Shown here: positions 44,176 to 56,412 of the stretch, piece by piece
Numbering within the stretch: position 1 is the first letter of the stretch
Layout of the letters: every line of letters begins with the position of its first letter
Source: Datisca glomerata
Lineage: Eukaryota; Streptophyta; Magnoliopsida; Cucurbitales; Datiscaceae
NCBI GenBank assembly: GCA_003255025.1
Contig: QANY01002271.1
Coordinates: 104,504 to 168,503, forward strand
Direction: 5' to 3'
DNA length: 64,000 nucleotides
Made by a program: the position numbers and the translations under genes
Notes under the pieces: generated by a model
Told to the model about the DNA's origin: nothing
Databases searched by the model: none
What the model saw: only the letters and a program-made list of their open reading frames with translations

Positions 44176-45273
44176 TCAAGAAATCCAAAAACCTGAGAAA
44201 TAACCTCTTGAAGCATCAAACACAGAAACCCAAAGAAAACCCTAGAAACTTGAGAAACCTTAGAGAATAAAACACAGAAAACCAAAGAAACCCTAGAGAA
44301 AAAACTCAGAAACATATATTTTCGTGATATCTTACCGTGGAAGACGAAGACTGAAATATTTTCAGAGAGATATAGTAATCGTAATAGAAAAATGAAGGAA
44401 AAGGAGAGTACACGAAGAAATGGGGGAGGTACACGAAGAGGTGGCCTGAGTGTAGAGGACTTTACAAAAAAATGTGTAGTGATTATTTTTTGCTTTTCAA
44501 GCCGTCGTTTGGAATACGTGAAATGACTTTTTGATAATTTTACAAGCTGATTGTGAATTAAAGGTGGGCCAAAGGTATATATCAGCTTAAATTAGGGCAG
44601 ATGTATAGTTTAGTAAATTTACTTTTCCAATGGTATATTTAGGCAAAAACCTTAATTCCAGAGCAATATCATAAGCATCATTTGCATCATAATTCGCAGG
44701 TGGTTAAGGGGCGAAGGTTCGTATATGGGGTGAGTCAAGACCTCACTCCAAAAATGATTAATTTTTAGTATGATTTTTTTATCATACTTATTTTTTAATC
44801 ATGACCCTATAAATTTCATAAGTTACAATATTTTTTACTTTCAGTTTTAGTCTTAATATTTTTTATTTTTAATCCATAAACTAATAATTCTAAAATTCCT
44901 AAAATTCATGGATTCCCCCCAAATCTCACCCCTTCTCCCTAACGGCGACGAGGTCCCGTGCATTAAGTCGAACAACTGTCAGCTGCCACTAGCCGCTCCG
45001 ACAACGAGCCGAGGTCACCCTCTCTCACTCACTCACTCATTCTCTCTCTGTCTCTCTCTCTCTCTCCCTCTCTCACTCTTTCACTCTCTTTCTCTCACTT
45101 CTCCCATGCTCGCCCCGCTAGTTATGTTTCTTGTAGCATGATCTATTCCATTACATTCCCAATTTTTGTGCAGTATTGAGATCATTCTGTAGAGTTAAAT
45201 CATTATTCTTGTGTAGGTTTTCTAAAAGGACATTAAGTGTGGGATTGAATATAGACTTTGTCAATTTGTCAAA
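44176..45273. other. MULE right end, then CT-rich intergenic
   Basis: 44176-44651 is the right MULE end, including a run of GAAACCCTAGA/AAACACAGAAA motifs. 44660-45273 holds CT-rich sequence (45020-45090) resembling a plant 5' leader and an open frame with a low-complexity Leu/Ser tail, not recognised as a gene. Confidence 0.5.
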
Positions 45274-47103
45274 TTGGTTGCTCTTAATTTTTATTCAAAA
45301 CTGTGCATGAACTTTCATTTCCATTGGCTATCGATTTTAAACCATGAGGTGATGTGTCTGTCAAGGAACAAATGGATGAAACTAGAACAACATATTGAAA
45401 TTGATATTTGTAAACAAATATATCGAGCAAAACGAGATTATCACATTCACTTAGATGTGTCGGTTCAATATATAATATATGTTTTTTACCAAGAGCAACC
45501 TTTTTGTGGAAATGATGAATCATTTAGTTCCTTGAACAAAGGAAATTTTCTTAAACTTATGCAGCTTAAAAATGTCGTATTGGAAAATACTCTGAAAAAT
45601 CAAAAGATGTCGGCTCCTTACATTCAGAAAGATATTGTATATGCAACTGCTATAGAAACTAACAATGTTATCATTTCTGATCTTGAGGATTATTTGTTTG
45701 CAATTTTTGTTGATAACTCTCATGGTGTGTCTGTCAAGGAACAAATGGATGTTGTTTATGGATAAAAGAGGGTGTATGGCTAAACAATTTATTGGTAATG
45801 TCCATACAACTAGTACTATTGCTATGTCACAAAAGCAACCATTGAGTCTCTACTTTCTACACATGGATTGAGTTTATTAAGAATACGTGGACAAGGTTAT
45901 GATAGAGCTAGTAATTTGCAAGGCAAAATCAATGGCACTTGTGGTGACTGTAGAAAATCGTATGAGTGTTTCTACTCTTTTTGTCTCCACAGCTAATTTG
46001 TGAACATGGTTGGAGCATCTTGTAAGCGTCGAGATTTTCTGCGAGAGAAACAAGTTTCTAAAATTTTAGAGGTATTAGAAAAATGAGAAATCCAAAGTAG
46101 GAAAGGCTTGAACCAATAAACTAGTCTTCAACGAGCTGAGGATACAAGTTGGGGGTCCATTATCGTTCACTAATTAATATGAAATGTGTTCCTCTATAAT
46201 TCATGTGTTAGCATTTGTGACTAATGAAGCGATAAACAGATCAAAGATTTCGAGCACCTACTTTAATGGATTTAATTCAATCTTTTGAGTTTACATTCAC
46301 CATTTACTTGGTGAAAACAATATTAGGAGTCACAAATGAGTTATCTTAGGCCTTAAAAGAAAAGATCAAGATGTTTTAAATGCCATGACGTAAGTTTGGG
46401 TGATAAAACAACGATTACAGATGATGAGGAATGATGATTCAGAGTTTTTATTAAGTGAAGTTGTGGTATTTTGTGGCAAACGTAGTATCTTGGTCTCAAA
46501 TATGGATGAATGGTATGTGGTTCTAGGAAAATCATAACACAAATCCCTTCAGACTCAGGTTATGTATATGGAGTATTATCGGGTTAAGTTGTTTTACAAT
46601 GTCATTGATATGCAACTTCAAGAACTTAATCATTGTTTCAACGAGGTGAGTACTGAGTTGCTTCTCTGTGTCTTGTTTGAATCCAAGTGATTCATTCTCT
46701 GCTGCTGACAAACAAAAGTTATTCCATCTTGCTCACCTATATCTATCTGATTACTCTAACAGATCTCATGAAACTTGATGACCAACTTGAACTTTATATT
46801 TTTGATATGTGCACGAGCCCTGAATTTTAAGAAATGAAAGGAATTTGTGATCTTGCTATAAAATTAGTAGAGGAGAAGATAAATATTGTGTAACATTGGA
46901 CTATCTACTAGTAAAGCTAGCATTGATATTGTCAATTGCAACTATCTCAATAGAAATGGTATTTTCTACAGTGAAGTTCCTAAAAGATCTATTGCGCATA
47001 CAGATGAGGGATCAATGGATGAATGATTGCTTAGTTATCTATACCGAACAAGATGTGTTTTATACTATTGAGTTAATGTATATGAAAAGTCGTCGAAGTT
47101 GAC
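45274..47103 (+). pseudogene. hAT-family transposase pseudogene (zinc finger MYM/TTF type, DUF4371)
   Basis: hAT transposases of this class carry a TTF-type zinc finger, a DUF4371/RNase H-like catalytic core and a C-terminal dimerisation region. Readable blocks in order: CGNDESFSSLNKGNFLKLM (about 45500-45555), SAPYIQKDIVYATAIETNNV (45612-45671), ISVKEQ-like VSVKEQMDVVYG, then in other frames GNVHTTSTIAMSQK, a RGQGYD segment near 45890, GASCKRRDFLREKQ (about 46010), and near the end SIEMVFSTVKFLKDLLRIQM (hAT C-terminal dimerisation region) with DQWMNDCLVIYTEQDVF. Many frameshifts and stops; the zinc finger is not evident. A 25-bp sequence (GTGTCTGTCAAGGAACAAAT...) is present at 45354-45378 and again at 45727-45751. 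Terminal inverted repeats were not located. Confidence 0.85.
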
Positions 47104-49120
47104 GAATGCGATTTTATATCTTAGTATTTCTCTTTCTCTCTCATACATATGTGTATGTATATAAATGAAAACATGAGCAAAATCAATGACTCCACTGAAC
47201 CTGAGTCTTAGCTCCGCCTTTGAGTGGTTTGGTTCAATTTCAAATCTGAATCGTGCAAGGATGAAGAAGCTAATTTATGAGTTGTTGTGTTAAAATGATG
47301 TTTGTTAACAAATTGGATGTTTTTCTTAATGTTAAAAATGTTTGTGTCATTACTGCACATCAACTTAGAGCAATTATTGCTCTAGCCCCTCGGAGTAATG
47401 TTATAAGCTATACTTTCCTTGGGGTTGGGCATATTGGAACGGGACTTTCTATATCATAAAATCATGGCGTTATGTATAAAGACTAGCAAGTGGAAAGAAC
47501 AAGAAGCCAAAAAATAATTTAGTGAAGGCAATGCGTGGACAAAACCTACGGACATATTACTTTCACATCCCTTTCCATTTCCAACACAAGAGTTCCTCCC
47601 AATTCTCTATTTCAACACTTCATTCCATTAACCATTTTATTTTCCTACCACATTCATTCATCCTTAGACAACGCAAGAAAAATAACACTATTCCTTCAGG
47701 TCCTCGCCGTGACTTTTTTCAGGTTTTTTTAAACTAGTTACTTTTTCACTTTAGATCTTGTATAGTTAAATTTATGTAACATATAATTATGCTAACATAT
47801 AAAATAAAGTATAACGAAAGTTTTTTAACCTGTGTTGTACTTTAATCATATTTAAATTTATTATTTAAATTTTATGGAGATAATTTAGTTTTCTTTATAT
47901 AAAACAAAATAATAGAAATTTGTGTGAATAAATTTAAAAAATTAATGCTCACTTTGATCAATTTATTATAATTATAAAAGTAACATATTAGTAAATGACA
48001 CATGTAAATTGTAAGGTTATTTTGGATGATATCTAATGCTAACTAGACAAAATTGTCCATTGTCTAAAAATGATTTTCATCTCATGCTCACATCTAGTAA
48101 TATATTATCATAGATTTTAGTATACTGTTAATCAAAATTGATGTCAGATATTGATTATCAAAAAGAATATTACGAGATTTAACAGTAAACTTAGAAGGGT
48201 AAACTATGCTTTTAGCCCATAGAGTTTGAGGTAGTTTTCATTTTCAACCCTACACTTCAAAAAGTAGCAATATAAACTTTACAGTTATAATATTGATCCA
48301 CGTTTTCCCTTCCATAAGTATTCCGTTAGAATAAATTTATGAACTATCACAAAAGTCCTACGTGGTAAGTTAAAAGATGTCATATCACTCAAAATTTTAC
48401 CCTCATTACCACGTCATCTTTTACCCCCTCTATTTTTTCCTTCTTCTTCCTTTCGAGACGGATCGCGATGAACACATATTGGTTCATGACATAAATAAAC
48501 CTTTCTTTTTGGTTCTTTGTTTGTTTTTTGCTTTAGCTTCCATGGTAGAATATGCCCTCTTCTGTGTAGCTGTAGGTTTTATTCCCTTTGAAACTCTTTA
48601 TTGCATACTTCACATATGAATCTATTTGTTGACATTAGCGTCTTAAGCAATAGTGCTATTACTTATGCATCTCGATCTGCTGTTTAACAAAACATTCAAA
48701 ATAATTACTTGAGAATAAAACCCATTTCAATTAATAAGGTTTCATTTATATCTATGTATATATATGTTAGGGTTTTGGGGTGTAATTAATAAAAAAGTAA
48801 AATTAAGAAGAGAAAAGGAGTAAACTAAAAAAGGATGATACTGGTGAAGAACACGCCGCCATAAATATCTATATCCCACTTCTCAATTCACTAAATTAAT
48901 CTCCTTCTTCCTTTAGTTCTATCTAGAAATGGTTGAAAAAACAAAAAACCAACCTTGAATTATATACTGTAAGAAGACCCAACATGAAAATTTGAATCTT
49001 CTAATAATCTTGAAATTAGAAGTAGAGTTTGTGGAAATTAGGGAAGAGCTGAGATAAGATGATGTTGAAGAAGAGGATTTTTTTTGTTTCTTTCCATTCA
49101 AAACAAAATCTTTGTATGTG
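47104..49120. other. Non-coding region between hAT and copia B
   Basis: No gene. Around 48190-48370, sequence such as GGGTAAACTATGCTTTTAGC and CCGTTAGAATAAATT resembles common plant dispersed repeats, possibly an element end. Short open frames near 47.3, 47.6 and 48.4 kb are unrecognised. Confidence 0.5.
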
Positions 49121-49405
49121 TGTTAGAGAGAATCTTAGCAATGATATTACTTAATTTATAATTCTATTATTTTACTTATCTCTCTGTATGGTTGCTTAAT
49201 AGGTTTGTTAAGCAACTAAGTAACAGTTAACAACTGCTAACTGTTAGTGTACTTGAGCTAAGCTAACTATGTTAGTTCGCTTAGCAGTTAGTCGTTAGTT
49301 TTTAATAGTTAGAGCTTCCTTTTTATGCCTATATAAGGTAATCTGTATTATTGTTAAAGGCTATGAAATATTAATGATAAGCAAGTTTTTCTCTGAATCT
49401 CAACA
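49121..49405 (+). repeat. Copia B 5' LTR
   Basis: 285 bp, TG...CA. It contains TATATAAGG promoter-like sequence at about 49331 and several TAACTGCTAACAGTTA-like small inverted motifs in the middle. Confidence 0.92.
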
Positions 49406-49417
49406 TGGTATCAGACC
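49406..49417 (+). promoter_or_regulatory. Primer-binding site, initiator Met-tRNA type
   Basis: TGGTATCAGACC immediately after the LTR, the usual plant copia primer-binding site. Confidence 0.88.
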
Positions 49418-49551
49418 TAGTATAGTACCGTAAACACCTTTTTTTCGCACGCATTGTACCACTTCAAAGCTTTCATTTTCGTTCTGTTTATGTTGAAAAG
49501 CCCTAGTTTTTTCATCTTCGTTCTTGTCTATTAACTTAGAAAGCCTCGTCA

Positions 49552-52500
49552 ATGGCTTCTTTGAGTGCCAGTTCAAGCTTCAACTCCAGTTCCAGTTCAA
49601 GTTCAAGCACATACATAGATGCACCTTTTGTTATGTCTTCAGTGCAGTTGCCAAATAGTTTGATTCCTGTCTCAATCAAACTCGATCGTAGTAACTATAT
49701 CTTTCAGTATCTCAAGTACTCTCTATAGTCAATGCATATGGCTTAGAGTATTACCTTCTTGGCAAAGTCATATATCCAGATTAGTATATTACCCAATATA
49801 TCACAACAATAACAAATACTACTTTTCTTCATTCTCAAACTGCTTCTACAACTGTTCAAACTCTCAATCCTCATTTTGTTTCTTTCATCTATTTCTAAGC
49901 CCATGTTTGGGCACATTGTCCGTTATACCACTTCAAGTGAAGTTTGGTAAGCAATGCAAGATCTTTTTGCTGCTCAATCGTGATCTAGAGTTATTCACTT
50001 GAGATACCAACTCCAAACCATTAAGAAAGGCTCGATAACTATAAATAATTACATTCTCAGAATGTGTTATATAGCTGATTCACTTTCAGCTCCAAGACAA
50101 TAAATTTCATATGAAGACTTACTTCTATATATCCTGGGAGGCTTAAACAATGAGTATGATTCTGTAGTTGCGCATCTAACCTCTAGGCACGATCTTGTCA
50201 CCATGCAAGAGGCACAATTTATATTACAAAGTCAAGAGTTAAGAATCAAACAATCACAGTCTACACTTGCTGAGACTTTTGTTCCCTCAGCCAATACTGC
50301 TAATTTTCAAGCTAATAGAGGAAGAGGCAGAAACTCAGGGAACTGTGGCTTTGTGAGAGGAATAGGTAATGGTAGAAATAATGGAGGTAGAGGCCGTGGA
50401 AATCAAAGGCCAATTTGTCAAATTTGTAAGAGGATAGGTCACACGATATTCAATTGCTACACCAAGTATGGTCCTGAGTTTCATCAATCTAATGAGTCTA
50501 ACTCTCAGACTTTTAGCAATATAATAACAACTACCAGCAACAAAACTCTGTGAATCAGTCTGGACATGGTCCAAGAATCAGCGTCTATGTAACTACACCA
50601 AGTACAACCGAGGATGAATCTTGGTACATGGATAGTGGAGCCATGAACCATGTTACTTCAGACCTCAATCATATGTCCATTCAATTTGAGTATAAAGGGA
50701 AAGGTAAATTACAAGTGATAATTGGTGAGTCATTGCATATTTCTCATTTAAGTTCTTCTTTAATCAACACTTATACTATTTCTTTAACTCTAAAACAAGT
50801 GCTTTGTGTCCCTTCCATCACCGAGAATTTACTTAGCGTGTCCAGTTAACTCAAGACAATGACATTATCATTGTTTTTTACTCTTTGTTTTTCTATTTTG
50901 TTAAGGACAAGACTACGGACCAAGTTCTTCTGCAGGGCATACTTAAGAATTAACTGTATCATTTCATCATCCCAAGAGTTTCTTCAACATCTTCAAATCA
51001 TATTCATTGCTCAAGCTGCAGCAAGAACTCCTTCTATGTCAAATTCGGGTTCTTTCAATACTACACTTATTTCTATTTATGCTTTCAATACTTCTGTAAG
51101 TGATCCTAGCATAAAAGAGTCTATTGTAAATAATTCTATCCAAACTTGGCATTGAAGATTAGGAAACCCTTGTAGTTTAGTCTTGAGTCATGTACTGAAA
51201 AGTATAAATGTAAAATTATGTTCATAAAAAATTATTGACTTCTATGATGCTTGTAAATATGATAAACTGTCTCAATCATATTTTCCCTTGTCAAACACTT
51301 CTATTTCTAAACTTTTGGAATTAGTTTACTCAGATGTATTGGGTCCTGCAACTACTATCTCTATATCTGGTTTTAAATATTATGTAAGTTTTGTTAATGC
51401 TTATTCTTGATTTACATGGATATGTACAATGAAAAACAAATTAGAAACCACCCTTATTACCTTGAGATTTATTACCTTTGTTGAATGATTTTTTGAGACC
51501 AAAATGAAGTGTCTGCAAACAGACTGGGGTGAGGAATATAGAAGCTTACAAACTCATCTAAGTCAAGTTGGAGTTTTGTTTAGACATCCATGTCCTCATA
51601 CACACCAACAGATGTGTGTGTTGAGAGAAAACATAGGCATATTATAGAAAATAGACTTACTCTATTATCTCAATCTCAAATGACTTTTTAGTTAGTGGGA
51701 TTCATTTCAAACATCTATCTATGTTATAAACATATTACCTTCATCAACCTTATTAGCCAAATCTCCCTATGAACTTTTGTTCTACACAAAACTAGATTAT
51801 TCATTTCTTAGAACGTTTGGTTGTGCATGTTTTCCCTATTTAAGACCTTATAACTCTAATAAGTTTCAATAGCATAAAAATATGTTATTCTTGGATATAG
51901 CAATCAACATCAAGGTTACGAGTGTTTAGAACATATTTCTGGAAGATTTTTTATAGCAAAAAGTGTAGCTTTTCATGAAAATGAATTTCCATATTAGTTA
52001 CTTGTATCAAGTTCCATAACAAAATCTACATCTTCTTTTAACCATACTTGGTCATCTTACCCAATTCCTCAAAATCTTCTTATGCCTGCTAGAAACGAGC
52101 ATCACTCAAAATTCCAAAGTGCATGTGTAAATGATACAGAACATTCCATTTCTTTTCCTGCAGAGAATCAAGGTTCAGGTAATTTTTCTTCCTCTTCTCT
52201 AGTAAATTCTATTTATCCTGCTCAAATACCTGCCTCAAATGATACACTTAATTCCATTAGTTCTTTTCATTTTGATTCTGAGCATGCTTTAATAGACTCA
52301 TATGCCTATTTCTAAACATGTTTCTGATATCAGTATCCCTAAAGTTACATCTGTCATAACTAATTCTTCTAAAATTCATAGGCCTTATCCAAACTCTACT
52401 CACAAAATGACAAACCATATCTAAACTAGGAATCTTTAAACCTAAAGCACTTGTTAACAGTATCAGTAAATCTTTTTAGAACCTACATCTATCAAATATG

Positions 52501-53960
52501 CTCTAACTCAACCACACTAGTATGCTGCTAAGAAAGAGGAGTTTCAGGCTTTTTTAAGGAATAAAACCTGGACGCTTGTACCACAAACTTATGATATGCA
52601 TATAGTTGACAACAAATGGGTGTTTAGAACTAAGTGCAACTCGGATGGTTCTATAAGCAGTACAAAGCCTAGCTTATAGCCAAAGGCTTTCAGCAAATAT
52701 TAGGAGTGGACTATTTTGAAACTTTTATTCCCATAGTCAAGCCCTATACTATTCAAGTGATCCTGACTTTAGCTATTACCTTTAATTGGAAAATTCAACA
52801 AATAGATGTTAACAATTTCTTTTTAAATGGGAAATCAAAAGAAACCGTCTATATGAAGCAACCTACTGGTTTTATTGATTTAGCTTACCCAAAGTATGTT
52901 TGTAAGCTCAATAGGGCATTGTATGGCCTCAGACAAGCTCCTAGAGCTTGGTTTCATAAACTGAAAATAGCTTTGGTTCTTTGGGGATTTAAAAGCTCTA
53001 AGTCAGATTCATATTTGTTTTACATCAAAATAGCATATTGCATGATCCTTTATTATTTGTTGATGATATACTCATCGCTAGAAGTAACAAGACCCTAATA
53101 TCCAAACTCATTTCTGATCTTGATAGTTAGTTTGCTTTAAAAATGCTTGGTCCATTACGTTTTTTCCTAGCATTTGAAGCTTTCAGGGATAAAAGTGGTC
53201 TTTACCTCACACAATCTAAGTATATTCAAGACTTGCTTAACAAGACAAAAATGGCAGGTTCAAAGGAGTGTTCTACACCTATGTGTTCATCTTCTAAACT
53301 CAGTGCCTTTTCTGGTGAGCCATTTGAGGATCCTACTCTCTATAAAAGTACTATAGGAGTTTTAGAGTACCTTACTATGACCAGACCAGAAATAGTTTTC
53401 TCTGTGAATAGATTAAGCCATTTTGTACAGTCCCCTACATCTGATCATTGGAAGGCATGCAAGCGGGTTCTTACATATCATAAAGGGACAGTTGATCTTG
53501 GTTTGTTTTTCCAACCAGCACCTCAGTTATCCCTTGACTGCTTCACTGATGTAGGTCGAGCAGGGTGTATTGATGACAGAAGTCTACTTTCGAGTATTGT
53601 TTATATTTAGGTGGAAATTTAATCATTTAAAGCTCAAGGAAGAAAATGGTAGTCTCAAGGTCAGGTGTTGAATAAGAATATAAGGCTCTCTATCAAGATG
53701 TAACTGAGATTATTTAGTTGCAGTCTCTATTTTCTTAGCTTCAAATCAAAATTTTAGGCTATCCTACTCTTTGGTGTGACAATGTTAGTGTTGGTCTTTT
53801 AGCCTCAAATCTTGTGTTTCATGCTAGGACTAAACACATTGAGGTTGATGTTCAATTTATAAGGGAAAATTTCTTGCTAAAGATCTAATGGTCAAGTACA
53901 TATCAACTGACATTCAAAATGAAGATATTCTCACAAAGCGTCTAGCTTAAGACAGATTTT
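49552..53960 (+). pseudogene. Copia B gag-pol pseudogene
   Basis: The ATG at 49552 opens a Ser-rich gag start (MASLSASSSFNSSSS); stops appear soon after (about 49725). The CCHC knuckle CQICKRIGHTIFNC is at 50416-50457. Protease has intact MDSGAMNHVTSD (from 50628) and CVPSITENLLSVSS. Integrase keeps the first catalytic Asp (VYSDVLGP, about 51330), but the second, expected in FVDAYS, is Asn. Reverse transcriptase keeps QIDVNNFFLNG (about 52798) and NRALYGLRQAPRAW; FVDDILIA is present at 53056-53079 in a shifted frame. Then YLTQSKYIQDLL and RNase H with LDCFTDVGRAGC. Numerous stops and frameshifts make it non-functional. Confidence 0.92.
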
Positions 53961-54016
53961 AGATTGCTAAGATACAAGCTCAATAAGCATTCTTCACCAT
54001 TTCTCTTGAGAAGGAG

Positions 54017-54229
54017 TGTTAGAGAGAATCTTAGTAATGCTATTACTTAATTTCTAATTCTGTTATTTTACTGATTCTCTCTGGATGGTTGTTTAAAAGG
54101 TTTGTTAAGTAACTAAGTAACAGTTAGTAATTGGTAGCTGTTACTGTATTATTGTTAAAGGTAATATGTATTATTGTTAAAGGTTAATGAAAGCTTAATG
54201 ATAAGCAAGTTTTTCTCTAAATCTCAACA
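54017..54229 (+). repeat. Copia B 3' LTR (internally deleted)
   Basis: 213 bp. It retains both termini of the 5' LTR, lacks part of the middle, and has a short internal duplication of GTATTATTGTTAAAGG. Confidence 0.9.
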
Positions 54230-54301
54230 CACTCTAACATTGTGGGAATTATTATGTTGAACAGAAGTTAGGAAAGGGGTTATACTCTGTGTGTATGGTT
54301 T

Positions 54302-54520
54302 TTGGGATTTGGTGTCAAAATTTGGATTCAATGGAAAGAACTACGAGAGGTGGTGGTTGATGCTTGGCAAACCAACGTCTCAGGTTCAAGAGCTTTTCAA
54401 TTGGTCAGAAAATGCGAGATCTTCAAACACCTTTTTTGCCAATGGAATCAAAGAAAATTTGGTGATATTCATAGACTCTTGGGAAAGTGAAAAGCCCAAC
54501 TAGAATCTGTCTAGTCTATC
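54302..54520 (+). pseudogene. LINE ORF2 fragment
   Basis: Encodes VVVDAWQTNVSGSRAFQLVR and KCEIFKHLFCQWNQRKFGDI, which resembles the linker between endonuclease and reverse transcriptase in plant LINE ORF2 proteins. No endonuclease or reverse transcriptase domain accompanies it. Confidence 0.6.
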
Positions 54521-54539
54521 AGAACCTCCTTTACCTTAG

Positions 54540-56280
54540 AAAAGCACACTAGCAGGGCCAATCCGCGAGACTTTTACGACAAGACTAAATAAGGAATTGA
54601 CTGAATATGACACGAGCGGGTGCTTTCAAGCCTATGTGACCAATGCACTTATACTGCCTTCACTCAAACACTTTCAAAGAAGCAAGGGGAAGAGTTTATG
54701 AAATCGATTCACTAAGCTAGCTTCACTCTTAAACTACTCGAACTAGAAGAGCGATAGGAGCTACTAATAGGCTTACTACAAAAGAAAAGAAGTCTACGAG
54801 ATCCTTTTTCAAGGCTCAAGTACTTTGATCCATAAGACTGATGAAGGAAGACCAATTAAGGAAGAGGAACTCATTCCAGATATCGATTAACTGCTTGCCA
54901 ACCTATCCCTAGACTGACGGATTGACTTTTTGATCGGGCAGGAATACCAATACTAATTGCGAGATGAGAGACCGATAGAGTTGAACATACAATTGGCAGC
55001 TCGCGATTGAGAGACTTTCCAGTTGATAGAAGAGCAATTGCAAGAGACTGGGCAAAAAGACAGTTGACGCACATATTGACTTATTGCTGCCTATCGACCT
55101 CTGCTTTTGCCTTTGACTAAGGAAGGAAAGAGTGAGTAACATACCGCAAGGAAAGAATGACAGAGTCACTGACCGACCAAATATATGGAAGGCACGCATG
55201 ACAAGAGAAGGGGGTGACTAACCGACAACTGTCAGGATTTAGTGAGATCTACCAGACAGAAGTAAAGATAGACTGGCCCGCAAGAGCTAATCCTATCTCA
55301 TACCGTTACTACCTTTCCTAACTACCACGAGAAAAGAGCTTGAAGCAAGGAATAATTTCTTTCTTTTGATTCTCACTGGCAGGTGGGACGAGAAAAATCC
55401 CTCTCTTTAAGTTGAACTGATTGCCTCGCTTCGCTAGTTAGAGTTGTGGTCTTCCTGAGTGGATTCCGTGCACCTAGAGCTATGTTGACGGAGCTACTTC
55501 TTGTTGTGTGTGGTGCCCAAAGCTCTGACTATTACTGACGTATCGGTTAATAGGATAGTATGAAATTGTTTTGATCCGGAAAGTAGGAGGTTGGGAAGAA
55601 AAATGGGGAGAGGCTTTTTGAGGATAGCAAGAAAAAGGACATAGGTTCAAAAAGAAGGGAAGTCAGAAGGTCAATGTTGCTGCTTTGATCCAAACCAGGT
55701 GTCGGTTATTGACCCTGACCTCGCTCATTTCACTATTGTCGATACCTGTTAGTTACGTGTACTATATACTCTCATCTCATGAGCGATAGGGCGACCGTGA
55801 CGCTTCTTGCTATGCTGTCTGGTGCCCACCAAAGCATAAACTTTACTCACCCACTACTGGACTCTTTTACGAGCTATTCTATTACAAATTGATGGACTTA
55901 CTCATTTTCTGACTGAAAAAAAAGAGTTAAGACTGAAGGTTTGATGATCAAGCAAAGATAGACGACAACCATAAGCTCTATTGCGCTCGCTTGTTCAGGG
56001 TAAGGGGCTACTCATTCCCATTACAGTCAATCAGACATCCTCAAAAAAGTCCTATACATAGCTAAACACTGGGCTGGTTCCTAATACGCAAAAGGATTTT
56101 CTCTCTATTTATGTAATTCAATTAATCTAATCTAAAATCTCTTTCTCTAGTAGCCTAGCTATAGGAACAGGAAGACATGATAACGAGGATCGCCGATGGA
56201 ATGAAATCGAATGTCATCAAGCAATTCAAGGATTAAATGGGATGTGTCTATTTATCATGCTAAAGCAGTCCCCAATCCAT
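54540..56280. other. Probable nuclear insertion of mitochondrial DNA (NUMT)
   Basis: Base composition changes sharply to visibly higher GC and mixed purine/pyrimidine text (GAAGAAGAGC, CTTACTAGG, GATAACGAGGATCGCCGATG types), unlike all the surrounding sequence. It has no long open frames and no transposon motifs. This is the look of plant mitochondrial intergenic DNA. It begins just after the LINE fragment and ends where a repeated copia LTR end begins. The call rests on texture only, because no recognised mitochondrial gene is inside. Confidence 0.5.
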
Positions 56281-56412
56281 TTTTGTCTATATAAGGTAAT
56301 ATGTATTATTGTTAAAGGTTAATGAAAGCTTAATGATAAGCAAGTTCTTCTCTGAATCTCAACACTCTCTAACATTGTGGCTATACTCTGTGTGTGTGGT
56401 TTTTGAGATTTG
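56281..56412 (+). repeat. Second copy of copia B LTR end plus its 3' flank
   Basis: From TCTATATAAGG through the LTR end TCTCAACA, this repeats the terminal part of the copia B LTR. It then continues CTCTCTAACATTGTGG and TATACTCTGTGTGTGTGGTT, which is the non-LTR flank of the 3' LTR at 54230-54305 with a 35-bp deletion. Because host flank is included, this is a segmental duplication and not a separate LTR insertion. Confidence 0.85.

Larger units (their letters stand above)
37390..44651 (+). mobile_element. Mutator-like element (MULE), about 7.26 kb, inactive
   Basis: The left end (AGGGGTTTTCCCTAAACTAT...) and the reverse complement of the right end (GGTTTTTGCCTAAATATACC...) align for roughly 85-100 bp, including CCCTAATTT, TATACC and TGGCCCA blocks, as imperfect terminal inverted repeats. 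Flanks ACAATTCCA (37381-37389) and TTAATTCCA (44652-44660) match at 7 of 9 positions, the 9-bp duplication size of Mutator elements. Inside are a MURA-type transposase pseudogene (+), a tail-to-tail DUF1985-type pseudogene (-), and four arrays of one palindromic repeat in non-coding parts. MULEs carrying a second gene of the DUF1985/Ulp1-like class resemble the Kaonashi-type elements of Arabidopsis. Confidence 0.8.
49121..54229 (+). mobile_element. Ty1/copia element B with two LTRs
   Basis: 5' LTR 49121-49405, primer-binding site TGGTATCAGACC at 49406, gag-pol, a purine tract TTGAGAAGGAG at 54006-54016 and 3' LTR 54017-54229. The LTRs start alike (TGTTAGAGAGAATCTTAG) and end alike (TTTTTCTCT(G/A)AATCTCAACA); the 3' LTR is shorter by about 72 bp because of internal deletion. 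Flanks ATGTG and CACTC do not match, so one side has been rearranged or the duplication has decayed. It belongs to a different copia family from element A. Confidence 0.92.

Noticed and set aside
44908..45141. Open frame starting MDSPQISPLLPNGDEV
   Set aside because: The start looks natural, but the rest is CT-repeat-derived Leu/Ser and no downstream exon or family match was found.
49116..54234. Target duplication of copia B
   Set aside because: Flanks ATGTG and CACTC do not match; the 3' side has been rearranged by a later duplication.
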